This document shows, one piece after another, positions 21,485 through 31,970 of a stretch of 64,000 nt of DNA. The stretch's first letter is position 1. Each line of letters begins with the position of its first letter. A program made the position numbers and the translations under genes. Under the pieces are notes generated by a model. That model was given only the letters and a program-made list of their open reading frames with translations. It did no database searches and had not been told where the DNA came from. Origin of the DNA: Cristatella mucedo (taxonomy: Eukaryota; Bryozoa; Phylactolaemata; Cristatellidae); NCBI GenBank assembly GCA_009760855.2, contig WPIO01000005.1:1993001-2057000 (forward strand), written 5' to 3'.

Positions 21485-21615
21485 AAAGGATATATATATA
21501 TAAATATATATAATTCATTTGTATAGCGCCCTATGAGGACCTGATCTCTATTCATGAACTTCAAATATACCTCGGGGCTAGAGCCCACGACCTCGGCCAG
21601 ACCGTTGTCAGAGGC
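21485..21615 (-). mobile_element. SINE2 copy (tRNA head with LINE-B-like tail)
   Basis: Read on the minus strand: a tRNA-like head with a B-box-like GTGGGCTCTAGCCCCGAGG, then a tail ATAGGGCGCTATACAAATGA that resembles the end of LINE-B, then an A/T-rich terminus. The same arrangement is found at 37040-37175. Confidence 0.6.
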
Positions 21616-21714
21616 GAACGGTGATCTTCAAAGGTTCCCTCTCCTCGCTCATCTTCAAAAGGGAAATTCAGTAGCACTCTCTAGAGTAGCCTGCGACCTT
21701 CTAGAAATGAAATT

Positions 21715-21825
21715 GTAAAAATACTAACGATGCATTTGTACGGCGCCTTCAGTGAACTTGAATCTCCTTTTCTACGCACTCGACATGTGATGTGAAGAAA
21801 GCACGATCGAATGGTTAGCGGTAGC
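21715..21825 (-). mobile_element. LINE-B-like 3' end, diverged
   Basis: On the minus strand the order GTGCGTAGAAAAGGAGATTC, AAGGCGCCGTACAAATGCAT and an A/T-rich end matches a diverged LINE-B terminus. Confidence 0.5.
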
Positions 21826-22044
21826 AGAGACCGCACACCAGCGCGAGCGCTCGCTCGTTCGCGCTCCTCCTGCAGTGCCTGCCTCCTACGATGCAATCCG
21901 ATGCCTCCTGCAGTGCAGCCCGAGCGCCTAAAGCCTAGTCCGGGACGAGGAGGCGGATGTCATTGTATGGGGTTCTGGCAAGCGGAGGGGGCATGCGAGG
22001 AGGATGAGAGGGGGAGGGTGGCGGGAAGCGACTGCGGCGCGTCG

Positions 22045-22475
22045 TAATGTGTATCTCCGTCTGTAATTCCACAAAGTCATAAAGACCATGTGGGTGTTAC
22101 GCAGGAGAGTTTTGTATAGCGCACTCACAGCCTAAGCGGCTTTCGGTACGCATTCGGTAGCCAACAGACTTCACCTCATACAACAAAGAGAAAGTGGGAA
22201 GCATAGTAGAGTCAGGAGAGCATTTGAGGTAGTGAGTGGCATGGAAGTAGTTGCTCAGGACCGCTGAAAAGGATGAGCCACAGTCGGCAGTCGGAGAGTA
22301 GTTGTCGTTGCGTGAGAATTGTGGAAGCGAGTTCCACAGTCTAGGACCTGCAGAGCTAAAGCTTCTGTCGCCAACGGTCTTTAAGCGGAGGAATGGGACA
22401 GCTAATTCATTTTCCACACATGACCTCAGGGCGCGAACAGGCTGAAACTGTTGCAGCAGTTCAGCTAGGTCAGAC
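22045..22475 (-). mobile_element. LINE-A 3' fragment
   Basis: The minus-strand frame from 22470 down to 22097 reads LAELLQQFQPVRALRSCVEN, LAVPFLRLKTVGDRSFSSAG and RLWNSLPQFSRND, and ends RMRTESRLGCECAIQNSPA. The 3' UTR follows to about 22045. The upstream part of the 203-codon open frame (22475-22708) is unrelated sequence that is open by chance. Confidence 0.9.
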
Positions 22476-23735
22476 TTCCCTACTGCCGCAGAAAATGTCG
22501 GCAATTGTAAAATCGTGCAAATGCCCCCATCGCAAAAGATCTGCCGCAGAGCCGCCTGGAGCGGAGCGCCGCCGCCGCAGCTGCGGCGACGTCCTAACGA
22601 CGCCATTGAGGAATAGACTTGGAAGAACTTCGGCACGCGAGTTCGGAGCTGCTGCTCTAAAAGTACTCTTACTCCCATTAGTAAAGTAGTGACCGTCACT
22701 GGTAGCACTAACTCAAATCGTTTGAGCCAATGAATCGCATCGCACAGAAGCCACTTTAGCCACCCTCCACCCGACCTAAGCGACTGACCGCTTTAGAGAA
22801 ACACCTTAAAGCTATGCGTCCAAGGTGCAGCCACACATGCCTCCGGTATCCATCCATGCTATCCGGTAGCCGGGTACCCCCTCCCTGGTGCTATCAGGCA
22901 GCTTACATCGATCTACCAGGTTTCCAGCGAGAGGGCTACTCTGGGGAGGGACGGGAGGCGATTCTGGGGCCGCACTGCAAGGAAGTGCAAAACTTGGAGC
23001 GCGGCGTAAACAAGCCAAGCGAACACGGTGCACGTTGAACGCGTTAATTTCAAGGCTTTGCAACCAATATGCCTCCACAGAAATGCTTCGCTGGCACGGC
23101 GCAGCACTCGTCCATCGCTGCGCTGGCACGGCGCAGCACTCGTCCATTGCTCGCTCTGCGTGCTTAGAAGAGCCGAGCGCGGAGTCGTCCGATGAACGCT
23201 CCCCTGCACGGCGAGGCAACCAATCGCCCCGCTCTACGATTGCCGGGCCGCAGTATCGTTGAGTACGCAAATGGATCGCATTACGTTAATTGGCCATAAA
23301 ACTCGCACAGTTGTGCACGAAATTCCAACGGCCCGAAACGATGCCCACGCATTGACTACACGTGGGGTGAAGCAATGTTCGCTCTACCGCCAGCAGCCCA
23401 CTGTGATTCAATCCCCAGCCGAATGCAGTAAGCTATTTGGCAATTGCACACGGTAAGAAAATTATGGAAGCTGCGATTTACTTTTTTTTTGCAGACATGC
23501 GAACGGTGCCTCCCAAGTACATCTAGCGAGTGCTCCAGCAAAGGGATCGTACGACGCTGGAGAACGGTAGTTTTGGGCTAATGGCGTAAGTACGAGCTTC
23601 CATCGATCATTGATACCGAAGCTTTTCGTAAGAACAGCGATGCGATATTTCGGCATTTTCTTCTGGCTTAAGGAAAGCATTAGCCCCCTGTACCAGTTCA
23701 ACAGCAGTTGGGCCCCTGCAACAGTGTGTGCTTAC
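22476..23735. other. Unassigned sequence
   Basis: Moderately GC-rich, with overlapping frames on both strands at 22812-23270. Near 23078-23150 a segment GCTGGCACGGCGCAGCACTC occurs twice in tandem (about 33-bp spacing). No family recognised. Confidence 0.4.
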
Positions 23736-23932
23736 GAGTGGTGAGCCGTAATGGCTCACTAGGTAAGGCAGTTGCTTTTCACGACCTTGGCACCGAGGTC
23801 GTGGGTTCGAATCCTGTGGTGGGCGATCCTTTATCGCCACTGCAAGTGGTGGTGATAGCCGCCAAGGCTCTTCTGTCGCTGTACAAAAATAGGCTGTTAA
23901 ATCAACTAGTATTTATTTATTTATTTGTGGAC
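23736..23932 (+). mobile_element. SINE1, full-length reference copy
   Basis: This is the clearest SINE1. Head: GAGCCGTAATGGCTCACTAG with the A box, and GTCGTGGGTTCGAATCCTG with a canonical B box, both RNA polymerase III promoter elements. Body: GCCACTGCAAGTGGTGGTGA and GCTCTTCTGTCGCTGTACAA. 3' part: GGCTGTTAAATCAACTAGTA and a TTTATTTATTTATTT tail. It is tRNA-derived by structure; the parental tRNA is not clear. Confidence 0.9.
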
Positions 23933-25552
23933 CAAGCGTTCCATTTTAGTACTACACTAATGCTAACAAGTATGCATTTGGATGTCCATTTTCTGGGATT
24001 GCCAGTTTTCACCAGTGCAAATTAATAGGAGACCAGCTCCTGAACTCTCTACGAGTTGCGGGCAAAGCTGGCAATAGAGCGACAACTAGTCTTCGTGCAC
24101 AAGCACGCGCCTCAGCAGCGGCATCAGCGGCATCAGAAGACCACCAAGTGCACCGGCGTGCTACCCTCGGCGATGGAGCCACTTAGACTGATCTCGGCGG
24201 GCTTCGTTCAAGCAATGCATTTAGTATGCGGACCGGACTGGATTTAGTACTGCCGGTAGCACGCGTAAAACACATTCGGCGCTAATTTTGCAGCACCAAA
24301 CTATGCTTACAGCGAGTCGAGCCGTACTCCATGTCACCCTGATATGCTGACGTATGTGAAGTGCTTTCGACTGCTAGTTTCGAGCAGGGTTGGTTCAGAA
24401 GATAAGAAATATTCTATTGGATTCTGTAACCGCGGTACAAAAATTGCAATTTACTAAGTTCATGATGAAATCGCGAGCAGCTTAATTAGTGAGGTCATTA
24501 GCGCCGAAGGCGATGGCTTTGCGACTCCTCTCACGCAAGGCTAGAATCAATAAAAGCACGTCTCAAATCCATGATTGGCTAATAATCTGGCCGCCAACAT
24601 AAAGTAAGTCACGTCTCTTCAATTGACCCTAGCGGTCACCGGCAGATTAGAACATTTATCCTAACTCAATCACTCGGGGAACCAGTTGTCAGTGCATCTC
24701 GCCCAAAACTCTCCCAGACCGTCTGAGAATCACATAGGATTTTCACGCTGCTGAAGTTCGATGGCTTCTCATAAGAGCAATTGGAATGCGACAGCAATCA
24801 GTTTGGGCCAACGAGGTTAGCACCACCCCCACGTCCCATACGTTAGCGTGTATCGCGCTGCCGACCGTTCGCAGCCTTGCAGAGCAGACCAGAGATAGAG
24901 ATAGAGCTACATATAGAAGATTAGAGAGCGCGCGCGAAGTGATCTCAGCGTGTAGCGTGGTTGGGTGGAAAATAGCCGCACATGAATCCGCGTGAGCAAA
25001 CGTATCCGCGTTCGAATACCTACCGAGCTCCTAGTGCATTCATAACGCTACTGTCATATCGCTGAGTCCCGGAGCATTCGCCGTACGCGACGCTTTCTTA
25101 AGACTACTTGAATGACATTTTCGTGTCGTATTCAGACATTCGCCCTATGGACGGACGCCTTAGCCTTCGCTAGACCGAGTATCTCGTCGGCGGCGACCTT
25201 CCGGAGAATGACCTGCCGGAGAGGAGGCTCTAATAGTAGCTCCCGATAGCAATCCGCCTGAGGACCGGAACTCATTCTATGCGGAGATTAACGATTGATT
25301 AATTTTCGGTTCAAGCGCTTGTCCAACGCGACAATTCTTTCATCGATTGTTTGGCAAGGTGACGATAAAGATTTCAGCAAATGGCAGTCATCGATTTTTT
25401 TAAAGGCGATTGTGGGCGTGGGATAAAGAAACCAAAGGCAAGACTGCACCCTCAAGTGGATACAAGCCGGTTGGCTAGTCCGAGCGAGCCTCAGAACACG
25501 TTTTCACGGATTGACGTTTGTCCGGCGAGGCGACGTGGTAAATTCCTCTCTC

Positions 25553-25554
<2 letters not shown>
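23933..25554. other. Unassigned sequence
   Basis: No gene or repeat recognised. A GATAGAGATAGAG short run occurs near 24893. Confidence 0.4.
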
Positions 25555-25604
<50 letters not shown>

Positions 25605-25642
25605 TTCTCTCTTTCTCTCTTTTCTCTCTCTCTCTCTCTCTC
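25555..25642. repeat. (CT)n microsatellite with CTTT interruptions
   Basis: Pure CT followed by CTTTCT-type units. Overlapping Ser/Leu and Arg/Glu frames are artefacts. Confidence 0.95.
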
Positions 25643-26369
25643 TGATTTTCTTTCTTTCTCAGCGCGTACAATGACCTCGTGCGATGGGCTGGGCACGATC
25701 AATTCGCAGCGAGTGGAGAACTCGCCGTGAAAACCAGAGAACTAGAACTCGTGGTAACTAGCTGATTAGGTTACAGCGACGATTAAGAACGGCATCGACA
25801 CAAAAGCGCCCGTCCGCAACGTCCGAGAGCCGTCTGGATCAGCTCGGCTTCAGCGACTTGAGCCCGGGGTGGGGCGCCACCCCTCCCGACGCCACTTCCG
25901 GCTCTTTATTTCAAACCTACTTCGTGTGGTGATCGATCGCAGTGTGACTGGCAGAAGCCAGCTCCGGAGCTCACTATGCGACGACCAACGCTATAGCATT
26001 CAGCTATGCCCAAAAGTTCGCCACGTACGTTCAAGAAGCCAGTAGACAACCGCTAGCGCCTATTTCTGGGAAGCTCAAGCACTACATTCAGTTATTGCGA
26101 ACGGACGTGCATCGGTTCGTCGGCCGAAGGCTACTGGCCTTGCTGCCATAAGCAAACCTCTCTGTCAGCTGTGAAACTAACTCTGACTAACTGCGCCAAC
26201 TTGGCTCTAAGCGGCATCAGCCAGAAAGCTGCCCAGCACTGACACCGTGGCATGAGGCGAGCCGCCGAGCCTGAAATGCTTGCACGGTGTACTATTCAGC
26301 AGAAATGCCTCAAGGTGACTTGCAGCTGCATGGACTTGCCGAATTAGAAGCTAAAGCTCAACTCTCTCC
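25643..26369. other. Unassigned sequence
   Basis: No recognisable gene or repeat before the minisatellite. Confidence 0.4.
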
Positions 26370-26662
26370 AGCTCAGTGCACTTCAGCTCGTGTGCTGCAA
26401 CTCAGCACGCTCCAGCTCTATGCCCTCTAGCTCTGTTCGCTCCAGCTCCGCGCTCTTCAGCTCAGCACGCTCCAGCCTTTCACTCCGGCTCTACGCCCTC
26501 CAGCTCTGATCGCTCCAGCTCAGCATCCACCTGCTCAGCACGATCCAGCTCTGTGCCCTCCAGCTCTGTGTGCTCCAGCTCTGTGCCCTCCAGCTCCGTG
26601 CGTTCCAGCTCTGTGCGTTCCAGCTCCGTGTGCTCCAGCTCAGCACGCTCCAGCTCCGACGG
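26370..26662. repeat. 15-bp minisatellite, locus 1 (CTCCAGCTC type)
   Basis: About 18 imperfect 15-bp units of the pattern CCAGCTCNGNNCNCT. Because the unit length is a multiple of three, frames stay open on both strands: plus reads repeated SSSV[R/C/P], minus reads repeated ELE[R/G/H]T. The 154-codon plus frame (26376-26840) and the 93-codon minus frame follow from this; neither has independent support. Confidence 0.9.
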
Positions 26663-27084
26663 GCGGCAGCTTTCGCGCCCACCGCCGTCGCACGAGCATT
26701 TTAACCCGAATGAAGGAGCTGTACACCCCAGCCGCCGGTACGGCGATAGGCACCTCGGCACCGCTCGCCGGTCGCCGGCTTTTGAACCGACGACCGAAGT
26801 GCAAATTAACTGGCCGTCAGTTCAAATCGTCTTACGGTAACGGAATGCCACAGCAGTTGGACTCAATGCTCAGCTCCACATCAGTCTGCACTAGAGCGGT
26901 CGGCAACAGCCGTCTAGCCAATACTCATTCGTACCAGCTGCAACACTTGGCTTTTTAAACAACGTACTTTTAAGAATCACTTCTGAGGCTCGCCAACTTG
27001 CTATTTTGGACGAGCAATAGACGTGGAACTCCTACGTGCAGAGTGCACCAAGCGGCACTGTCTTTGAACCAGCTGAGCACGTAC

Positions 27085-27350
27085 TACAGCACCAGGATCG
27101 CACCATGCTGCCGACTATGGCTCATCCTTTCCAGCGGTCCTGAGCTGCTACCTCCATGCTACTCGCTACCTCAACTGCTCTCCTAACTCTGTTATGCTTC
27201 CCACTTTCTCTTTGTGAGAGATGGAGTGTGTTTGCTACTGAATGCGTACCGAAAGCCGCTTAGACTGTGAGCTCGCAATACAACACTCTCCTGCGTAACA
27301 CCCACATAGTCTTTGCGGCTGCGTTGATTTACTGGCGGAGATGCATTACA
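27085..27350 (+). mobile_element. LINE-A 3' fragment
   Basis: Starting about CTGCCGACTATGGCTCATCC, the plus strand follows LINE-A to its terminus: CTACTGAATGCGTACCGAAA (the RMRTES region), CCTGCGTAACACCCACATAG and the GGCGGAGATGCATTACATTA end. Only the last codons of the ORF and the 3' UTR are left. Confidence 0.85.
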
Positions 27351-27393
27351 TTACATTGCCATCAAGCTGCACGACTTTGACGCAGCCGTGACA

Positions 27394-27416
27394 GGCAGAG
27401 GTAGTCTACCTCTGCC
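27394..27416. repeat. Perfect 11-bp inverted repeat, 1-nt spacer
   Basis: GGCAGAGGTAG, T, CTACCTCTGCC. It begins about 45 bp after the LINE-A terminus. No T-run or gene context makes it a terminator. Confidence 0.8.
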
Positions 27417-29369
27417 CTCGTGGGCACGATTGGCGGCCTTGCCCCTGCGTCGAAGAGTCGCCGCAAGCGTGTCCCGCTCGACGCGATATGCGCTACGGGG
27501 TGATCCAGGACAGCTCTGTTGACTACCTCGCCTGAATGGGTGGCACGAATTCGCTCGCAGCTCCTTCGCTCGGTCCCTTTGCTATTGTTTTCTCAGGCGA
27601 CACGTGACAGTGACTTGGCCGCTCCACGACATCAATCCGCTGGCGTTTTTTCTTTTAATGCCGGCTTCTGTCAATGATGCCAGCAGTAGCCTGCGGCAAA
27701 AGTGCCTGCCCGATCCTTGAGCGGAAAAGCTACATTTTCATGCGTGAATTGTTGACAGGCTCGCTAGGTCTTCTCGCTCGATTGGTGCTTTAACCCTGCT
27801 GCTGTGGCCAAATCCTACTCCAAGATTGAGCTCTGATCACATCGATCAGTTCAGCACATAGCATTCTAGTCTGGACCGCCCACCTCAGTCATGCTGCTAG
27901 GGCTGCTCGTGCACACGGTGTGCTCTGGATTTCTGTGCAATACAAATAGAAGGAGCTAGCTTCGACTTGAGCGCCTTCAATTGCAGCCGTTCTCTCACAG
28001 TGGCCGGCTCAAATTTTGCCATGTTGCGGCTTCCGGGCACAGTTGCCCTTAATTTGACGCACTGACATCCAGTACAGTATTTATGCTGAATCGCAGCTCC
28101 ATATTCGTATAAAACGAGCTTGCAATTCAATGAAAAGATTATGTTAGTCTCTTTTCGTGCCCTATTACCTCGAGCCCTCTTCAATCAAAATGCGATCCGA
28201 CTGAATTACGCCTGATTGGCAGGTCTAAATTGACACCGCCATCTATCAATTGGTGAGCTGTATTGGATTATCATCGCGACACTGCACTAAGATTCGGATG
28301 GTCCTTTGGAAGCACTGTCCAATATTCGGCATCAGGCCTCTACACACATTGTGCAAACATGGTCTTCCAGGAAGGCTAGCTGACAGAGCTCTCTGCCTTG
28401 TCGTTTCGTCATTTGCGAAAAAACCTTCTAAATCTTTGCAAACTCACTAAGCTTTTGATCTTGAAAAATTGAAAAATCAGTCACCTCACAGCTGGAAAAT
28501 GTGCAATAGCTTCTCAGATTTTCTAAAAGCTAAGTAATTCGGCTCCCGTGCTGGCCTTTTTCTCTTAAATGCCGGACACTAATTTTAGAACCTTATAGGC
28601 TGGCGTGCTCAGCCAACAGACTCAAGAAGATTAAGTTCGATATATCTTTAGATCTTTGAAGTTCACTAAGAGAACTTTCTTGAGATCGAAACGTTGGTAA
28701 GTTTTAAGGACTTCAGCTTCATGATGTGCTAATCAGGGTAACAAGAGTTGGTCGTACGCCAAAACAAGAAAAGAAGCAAAATAAAAACTAAGAAAATTAA
28801 GCCATGATAAACAGTGTCGGGGTAGCCACTATTTATTACCGGGATAGGTGCATAGAAATACCATGTGTAGCCCTACTAGTAAAGCAATCGTGTTAATTTT
28901 CCCTGTGAATTATTTATGCTTGAGCATATAACTTTGCAGCGGTAAACCACTGTTCTCTCATCTGGAGATAAAATACAAATCTACTAGCCTCATCGTGTTT
29001 TTCTCGAGAGCCACCTCTCCTATTTTTTTTTACCTCGCACAATGCGCCAGTCGAGCTCAGCCATTTAATCATAGCGGGATATGCATACAAAAGTAAATAA
29101 TGCGATTGCTCAAAACAAGGCAGGGACAATAGCAAGGAATCACTACAATGTCTCTCTAATTGAGTCACTATGCAACGCTAAGAAAAATTGAAGACGAAAA
29201 CTTCAGTTCGAGGACGAGACAGAGCACAGCTTATTCGCTCACTAATGTAAGTTGGTGTTCATTCTGTAGGCACCAAGTCTGGACGTATTGACATTTCCAA
29301 GATCAACTCGAATAAATTTCGGTGCTGAATATCGCTTAGTGTTGCTTTTAAATCCGGTCTTGTTGCTCC
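27417..29369. other. Unassigned sequence
   Basis: GC-rich at first, then A/T-rich from about 28200. No gene or repeat family recognised. Short frames at 27897-28184 and 28914-29168 on the minus strand show no family resemblance. Confidence 0.4.
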
Positions 29370-29530
29370 TCCAGCTCCGAGAGGTCCAGCTCCGAGAGCT
29401 CCAGCTCTGGTCGCTCCAGCTCTTGTCGCTCCAGCTCCGAGCGCTCTAGCTCAGAGAGCTCCAGCTCTGGTCGCTCCAGCTCCGAGAGCTCCGGCTCCGA
29501 GAGCTCAAGCTCTGGTCGCTCCAGCTCCCC
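29370..29530. repeat. 15-bp minisatellite, locus 2
   Basis: About ten units alternating GCTCCAGCTCTGGTC and GCTCCAGCTCCGAGA. The unit length and core match those of the array at 26370. Confidence 0.9.
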
Positions 29531-29784
29531 GCCGTCGCCTCAGGTGGGAAATTCCGGCATTCTTAACGGTGCTAGTTAATGACGACACGCGAAAAGTAGC
29601 AGTGAATCCCTGACCCGTCTATCAAGACTTGCGACTTGAAGGTGTAGCAGCAATACTAGCAGCTGCCCCATGCGGGGCAAAGCTCTCGGCGGAGACCGGG
29701 TGCTTAATTTGACCAATACCGTAATGGAACTAGTCAATTTTCATCAAGTCTAATCGACATCGACGGAGGTTCGTAGTCTTCTGG

Positions 29785-29885
29785 CATCAGCTCTTGTCGC
29801 TCCAGCTCTGGTCGCTCCAGCTCTGGTCGCTCCAGCTCTTGTCGCTCCAGCTCCGAGCGCTCTAGCTCCGAGCGCTCTAGCTCTT
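29785..29885. repeat. 15-bp minisatellite, locus 3
   Basis: Six or seven units of GCTCCAGCTCTGGTC, GCTCCAGCTCTTGTC and GCTCTAGCTCCGAGC. On the minus strand it encodes repeated AGATR in a frame open from 29750 to 30004, which I regard as chance. Confidence 0.9.
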
Positions 29886-30028
29886 CTGGCAACAGCCGCC
29901 GTAGCATCGTCACAGCGCCCGTCGTACAGAGCCCCGAGCGCCAGCGAACAGCCGACCGGCGACTGGTTTCGGACGCAACTCCCCCCCCCCCGCCTACGGC
30001 TCAACAGCTAGAGCTCAACCCGTACCTC

Positions 30029-30111
30029 AACCTCCTCCTCCTCCTCCTCCTCCTCCTCCTCCTCCTCCTCCTCCTCCTCCTCCTCCTCCTCCTCCTCCTC
30101 CTCCTCCTCCT
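30029..30111. repeat. (CCT)n trinucleotide repeat
   Basis: An uninterrupted run of about 27 CCT units, a polypyrimidine mirror repeat. It is preceded by a C homopolymer at about 29981-29990. Confidence 0.95.
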
Positions 30112-30375
30112 GGCTCTAAGCAGCGATCACGAGAGCACGAGACTCCCCACTCGAGTGCCTAGAGCACAACAACTGACTGAGCGTTGCATGACTGAGAGGC
30201 TTGCATGCCGTCTGACCGTGGATTGTGAGATAACCGGCTCCATTGGCATTATAAATCCGCTATCTCGATAGATGTACAGTATCGGCGGTTCTAATCAGGC
30301 CCATCTCGCACGCCGCCGTCGTTCACTGCAGCCAACGAACTGTTCGCACCGGACTTACGCCAACCAGCCCAGGAG

Positions 30376-30530
30376 TTAATGTGTTCGATCTTCACGACCG
30401 AGGCCATGGGTTCGATTCCTGCAGTGGCCTATCCTGTATTGCCTACTGCAAGCGGTGATGAAAGAGGCTCCTCTGTCGCTGAACAAATTGGGTTTTTAAA
30501 TCAGCTAATATTTTTTATATATTTATAGCC
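30376..30530 (+). mobile_element. SINE1 copy, head partly lost
   Basis: B box (CATGGGTTCGATTCCTGCAG), central domain (CTACTGCAAGCGGTGATGA), CTCTGTCGCTGAACAAATTG, AAATCAGCTAATATTTTTTA. The A-box part is not recognisable. Confidence 0.8.
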
Positions 30531-30825
30531 CTAAGTCCGGCAATTACAAGGTCAATCGCCGCTGACCAGAGCGGACGCCAGTGGGTGAATATGCGTGTAA
30601 TGATACGCATCGCACTGAACCTGCACTCTTTCGCATGTAATGCAGGAAATGCAGGAAAACGAACTCGTGATAGAATGCTCACCGTCCACCGTCGATGAGC
30701 CAGCTCGCTTAGATCGCTTAGCCGTTTTAGCACGAGCGAATCCTGGTGCGACCCAACGAAACAGGTGAGTTGGTGGAGCAACTGCACTGGTTATATATGT
30801 CCGATGTTGCTCGAATTCTATCCTA

Positions 30826-31890
30826 TTGCATGTAATGTATTACCGCCTGTGACTCCATAAATTCCCGGGGACTAAGTCGGTGCTATGATGGAGAGTTTTC
30901 CGTGACGAGCTCAGAGCAAAAGCGACTTTCAGTGTGAAGACGGTAGCCAACAGACTTCACCTTACACTACAAAGAGAAAGTGAGATGCATAACTGAGTCA
31001 GGATGGCAGTCGAGGAAGTGAGTAGTATGGAAGCTGCAGCTAAGAACGCCTGGAAAGGATGCGCCACAGTCGGCAGCAGGAGAGTAGATGTCGCTGCGTA
31101 ATAATTTGTGTACAATGATTTACACTCCAGACCTGCCGAGTAAATGCTTCTGTCGCCAACGGCCTTTCAGCAAAGCAATAGAACAGCTGCTTTGTGTTCC
31201 ATGGAAGACGTGAGGGCACGAGGAGGCTGAAACTGGTGCAGTTCAGCTAGGTATGAAGGAGCCTAGCCATGGCAGGCCTCATGGGTCAGAGGTAAAATTT
31301 TGGCCCAATATCAATTGACTAATGATGGAGCCATCACAGCTCTTGCAGCCAAGAAAGCATATGATTTAACTTCTGGTATGGGTTGACTAGCCTTGAAGCC
31401 ATAACCTTCAAGTGATACAGAGGCTTGATGGCTTTTTTCTAGTACCCTGGTTTAAAGTAGTACTAGATTAGTAGCCAAAACAGAACAAGTGAGCTAAGTA
31501 GATTGTTAGCAAGCGAACGTGATAGATAGCCACTAATCTTAGGTACGGATCGAACATGATGGCTGGCTGTGGAAGCGGTCTCCCTAATGGTGAGCCGTGA
31601 TGGCACACTAGATAAGGTGGTTGCTTTCACGACCTCGGTCCCGAGGTCGCGGGTTCGATTCCTGCGGTGGGCGATTCTTTATCGCCACTGCAAGCAGTGG
31701 TGATAGCCGTAAAGGCACTTCTGTCGCTATTCAAAAAGAGGCTGTTTAATCAGCTAGGATTTTTTTTAATGAAGCCATCATACTTTAACAAGTTCAAATT
31801 TCGAGCATATGGCGACGGTCGCACATGAGCATCACCAATTAGAAGAGCAAATTATCCTAGTAAATTAGGAGGCTTTTAGTGCCCTATAAG
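30826..31890 (-). mobile_element. LINE-A copy, diverged, split by a SINE
   Basis: From the terminus at 30826 (ATGTAATGTATTACCGCCTG) the minus-strand LINE-A sequence can be followed through the C-terminal domain to 31584, and resumes at 31772-31890 with the segment before it (CATGAGCATCACCAATTAG, the NLGVVFD and GDAIVRP region in LINE-A). Many substitutions and indels leave no long frame, so it is older than the copies at 1358 and 56208. Confidence 0.75.
31590..31766 (+). mobile_element. SINE1 inserted in LINE-A, TAATG target duplication
   Basis: A full SINE1 (A box TGGCACACTAGATAAGGTGG, B box GCGGGTTCGATTCCTGCGG, central domain, tail of eight T) lies inside the LINE-A copy. TAATG stands directly before it (31585-31589) and directly after it (31767-31771), while the uninterrupted LINE-A at 1358 has the site once. 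This marks a real insertion. Confidence 0.9.
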
Positions 31891-31899
31891 TGTGTGCAT

Positions 31900-31970
31900 T
31901 GGCACTGAGTGGCAGAGCATTGGGCTTACATGAGCGAGTCGCGGGTCGATTTAAATACAACATGTCGTTG
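31900..31970 (+). mobile_element. tRNA-like fragment, probably a SINE head
   Basis: GAGTGGCAGAGCATTGGGCT resembles a tRNA A box with its flanks, and GTCGCGGGTCGATTTAAAT a worn B box, at tRNA-like spacing. There is no acceptor stem match, so it is not a tRNA gene. Confidence 0.4.

Noticed and set aside
22475-22708. N-terminal part of the 203-codon minus-strand ORF
   Set aside because: Only 22097-22470 is LINE-A; the rest is flanking GC-rich DNA that happens to be open.
23736-23830. Possible tRNA gene with A and B boxes
   Set aside because: The head is followed by the SINE1 body and tail, is repeated at many sites and lacks a proper acceptor stem.
26480-26761. Glu/Leu-rich pentapeptide protein on the minus strand
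   Set aside because: It is the complement of a 15-bp minisatellite that also stays open on the plus strand; no promoter or splice context.
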